NCBI GenBank assembly: GCA_029865665.1
Contig: JARXAV010000349.1
Span: forward strand, 1 to 6,036
Reading direction: 5' to 3'
Source: Flectobacillus sp.
Lineage (GTDB): Bacteria; Bacteroidota; Bacteroidia; Cytophagales; Spirosomataceae
Length of the DNA stretch: 6,036 bases
The notes below the pieces were generated by a model. The model was not told the DNA's origin. It made no database searches and saw only the letters and a program-made list of their open reading frames with translations. Numbering within the stretch: the stretch's first letter is position 1; every line of letters starts with the position of its first letter. The translations under genes were made by a program, and so were the position numbers. Below, one piece after another: positions 5,858 through 6,036 of the stretch.

Positions 5858-6036
5858 ATGAAAATTCGTAATTATAAAAATATAGCCATTCTCGGAGGAC
5901 TAATGGCGAGTCTATTTACCAGCTCTTGCGTAAGTGACTTAGATAGAACTCCTTTTATTGAAGTAACCTCTGCAACGGTTTATAACGACCCTGCTGCTTA
6001 CAAACAAGCGGCTGCGAAGTTATACTCAGGTCTTGC
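5858..6036 (+). CDS. SusD/RagB-family outer-membrane lipoprotein (N-terminal part)
   Basis: Only the first 59 codons are present; the gene runs off the right edge. The ATG at 5858 starts a lipoprotein signal with a basic beginning (MKIRNYKN), a hydrophobic stretch IAILGGLMASLF, and Cys24 in the lipobox TSSC. The following VSDLDRTPF is typical of SusD-family proteins just after the lipid anchor. It is followed by VTSATVYNDPAAYKQAAAKLYSGL, which matches the family's usual pattern of a short strand, then the first helix, whose residues begin the tetratricopeptide-like scaffold. Family members sit on the cell surface and close over the SusC barrel to trap substrate. Position directly after a SusC-type gene on the same strand strongly supports the call, although the 192-base gap is long. 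Substrate specificity lies in the missing part. Confidence 0.93.
   Translation, partial: MKIRNYKNIAILGGLMASLFTSSCVSDLDRTPFIEVTSATVYNDPAAYKQAAAKLYSGL

Overview
The window reads as a piece of a low-GC Bacteroidetes genome, most likely from the Cytophagales. This rests on a complete SusC/RagA-type TonB-dependent outer-membrane transporter followed by the start of a SusD-type lipoprotein, a promoter-like element of the Bacteroidetes TAnnTTTG type, weak or absent Shine-Dalgarno sequences, and three small predicted lipoproteins. The genus is a guess from general resemblance.

Layout. Positions 1-84 hold no recognisable gene. A strong intrinsic terminator at 85-124 closes a + strand transcription unit lying mostly or wholly outside the window. 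Positions 140-376 are a non-coding cluster of palindromic repeats: two related units (158-223 and 309-365) flank a 56-nt near-perfect hairpin (251-306). Next come three short same-strand genes (498-1163, 1195-1596, 1609-2115) with gaps of 31 and 12 bases, probably one operon. All three begin with secretion signals, and at least two have lipoprotein Cys sites; I recognise none of the families. A 535-base gene-free stretch (2116-2650) then carries a duplicated sequence module, a pair of 12-base direct repeats exactly 21 bases apart, a good -7 promoter element and a very AT-rich leader. It looks like the control region of the transporter operon. The susC-type gene fills 2651-5665. After an unusually long 192-base gap, the susD-type gene starts at 5858 and runs off the right edge.

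How the genes work together. SusC and SusD homologues form an outer-membrane uptake complex: SusC is the TonB-driven barrel and SusD the surface lipoprotein lid that helps capture substrate, usually a glycan or peptide. No degradative enzyme, sensor or binding protein is visible here, so the substrate cannot be named. The SusC protein has a carboxypeptidase-regulatory-like N-terminal domain but no STN signalling domain, so control through an anti-sigma/ECF-sigma relay is not expected from this protein. The direct repeats before the promoter fit control by a DNA-binding activator instead. The three small lipoproteins have no demonstrable link to the transporter beyond adjacency and orientation.

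There is no clear evidence of a new multi-gene system. The points most worth following are the repeat cluster with a structure-preserving base-pair change, the candidate operator upstream of susC, the unassigned lipoprotein operon, and the long susC-susD spacer.
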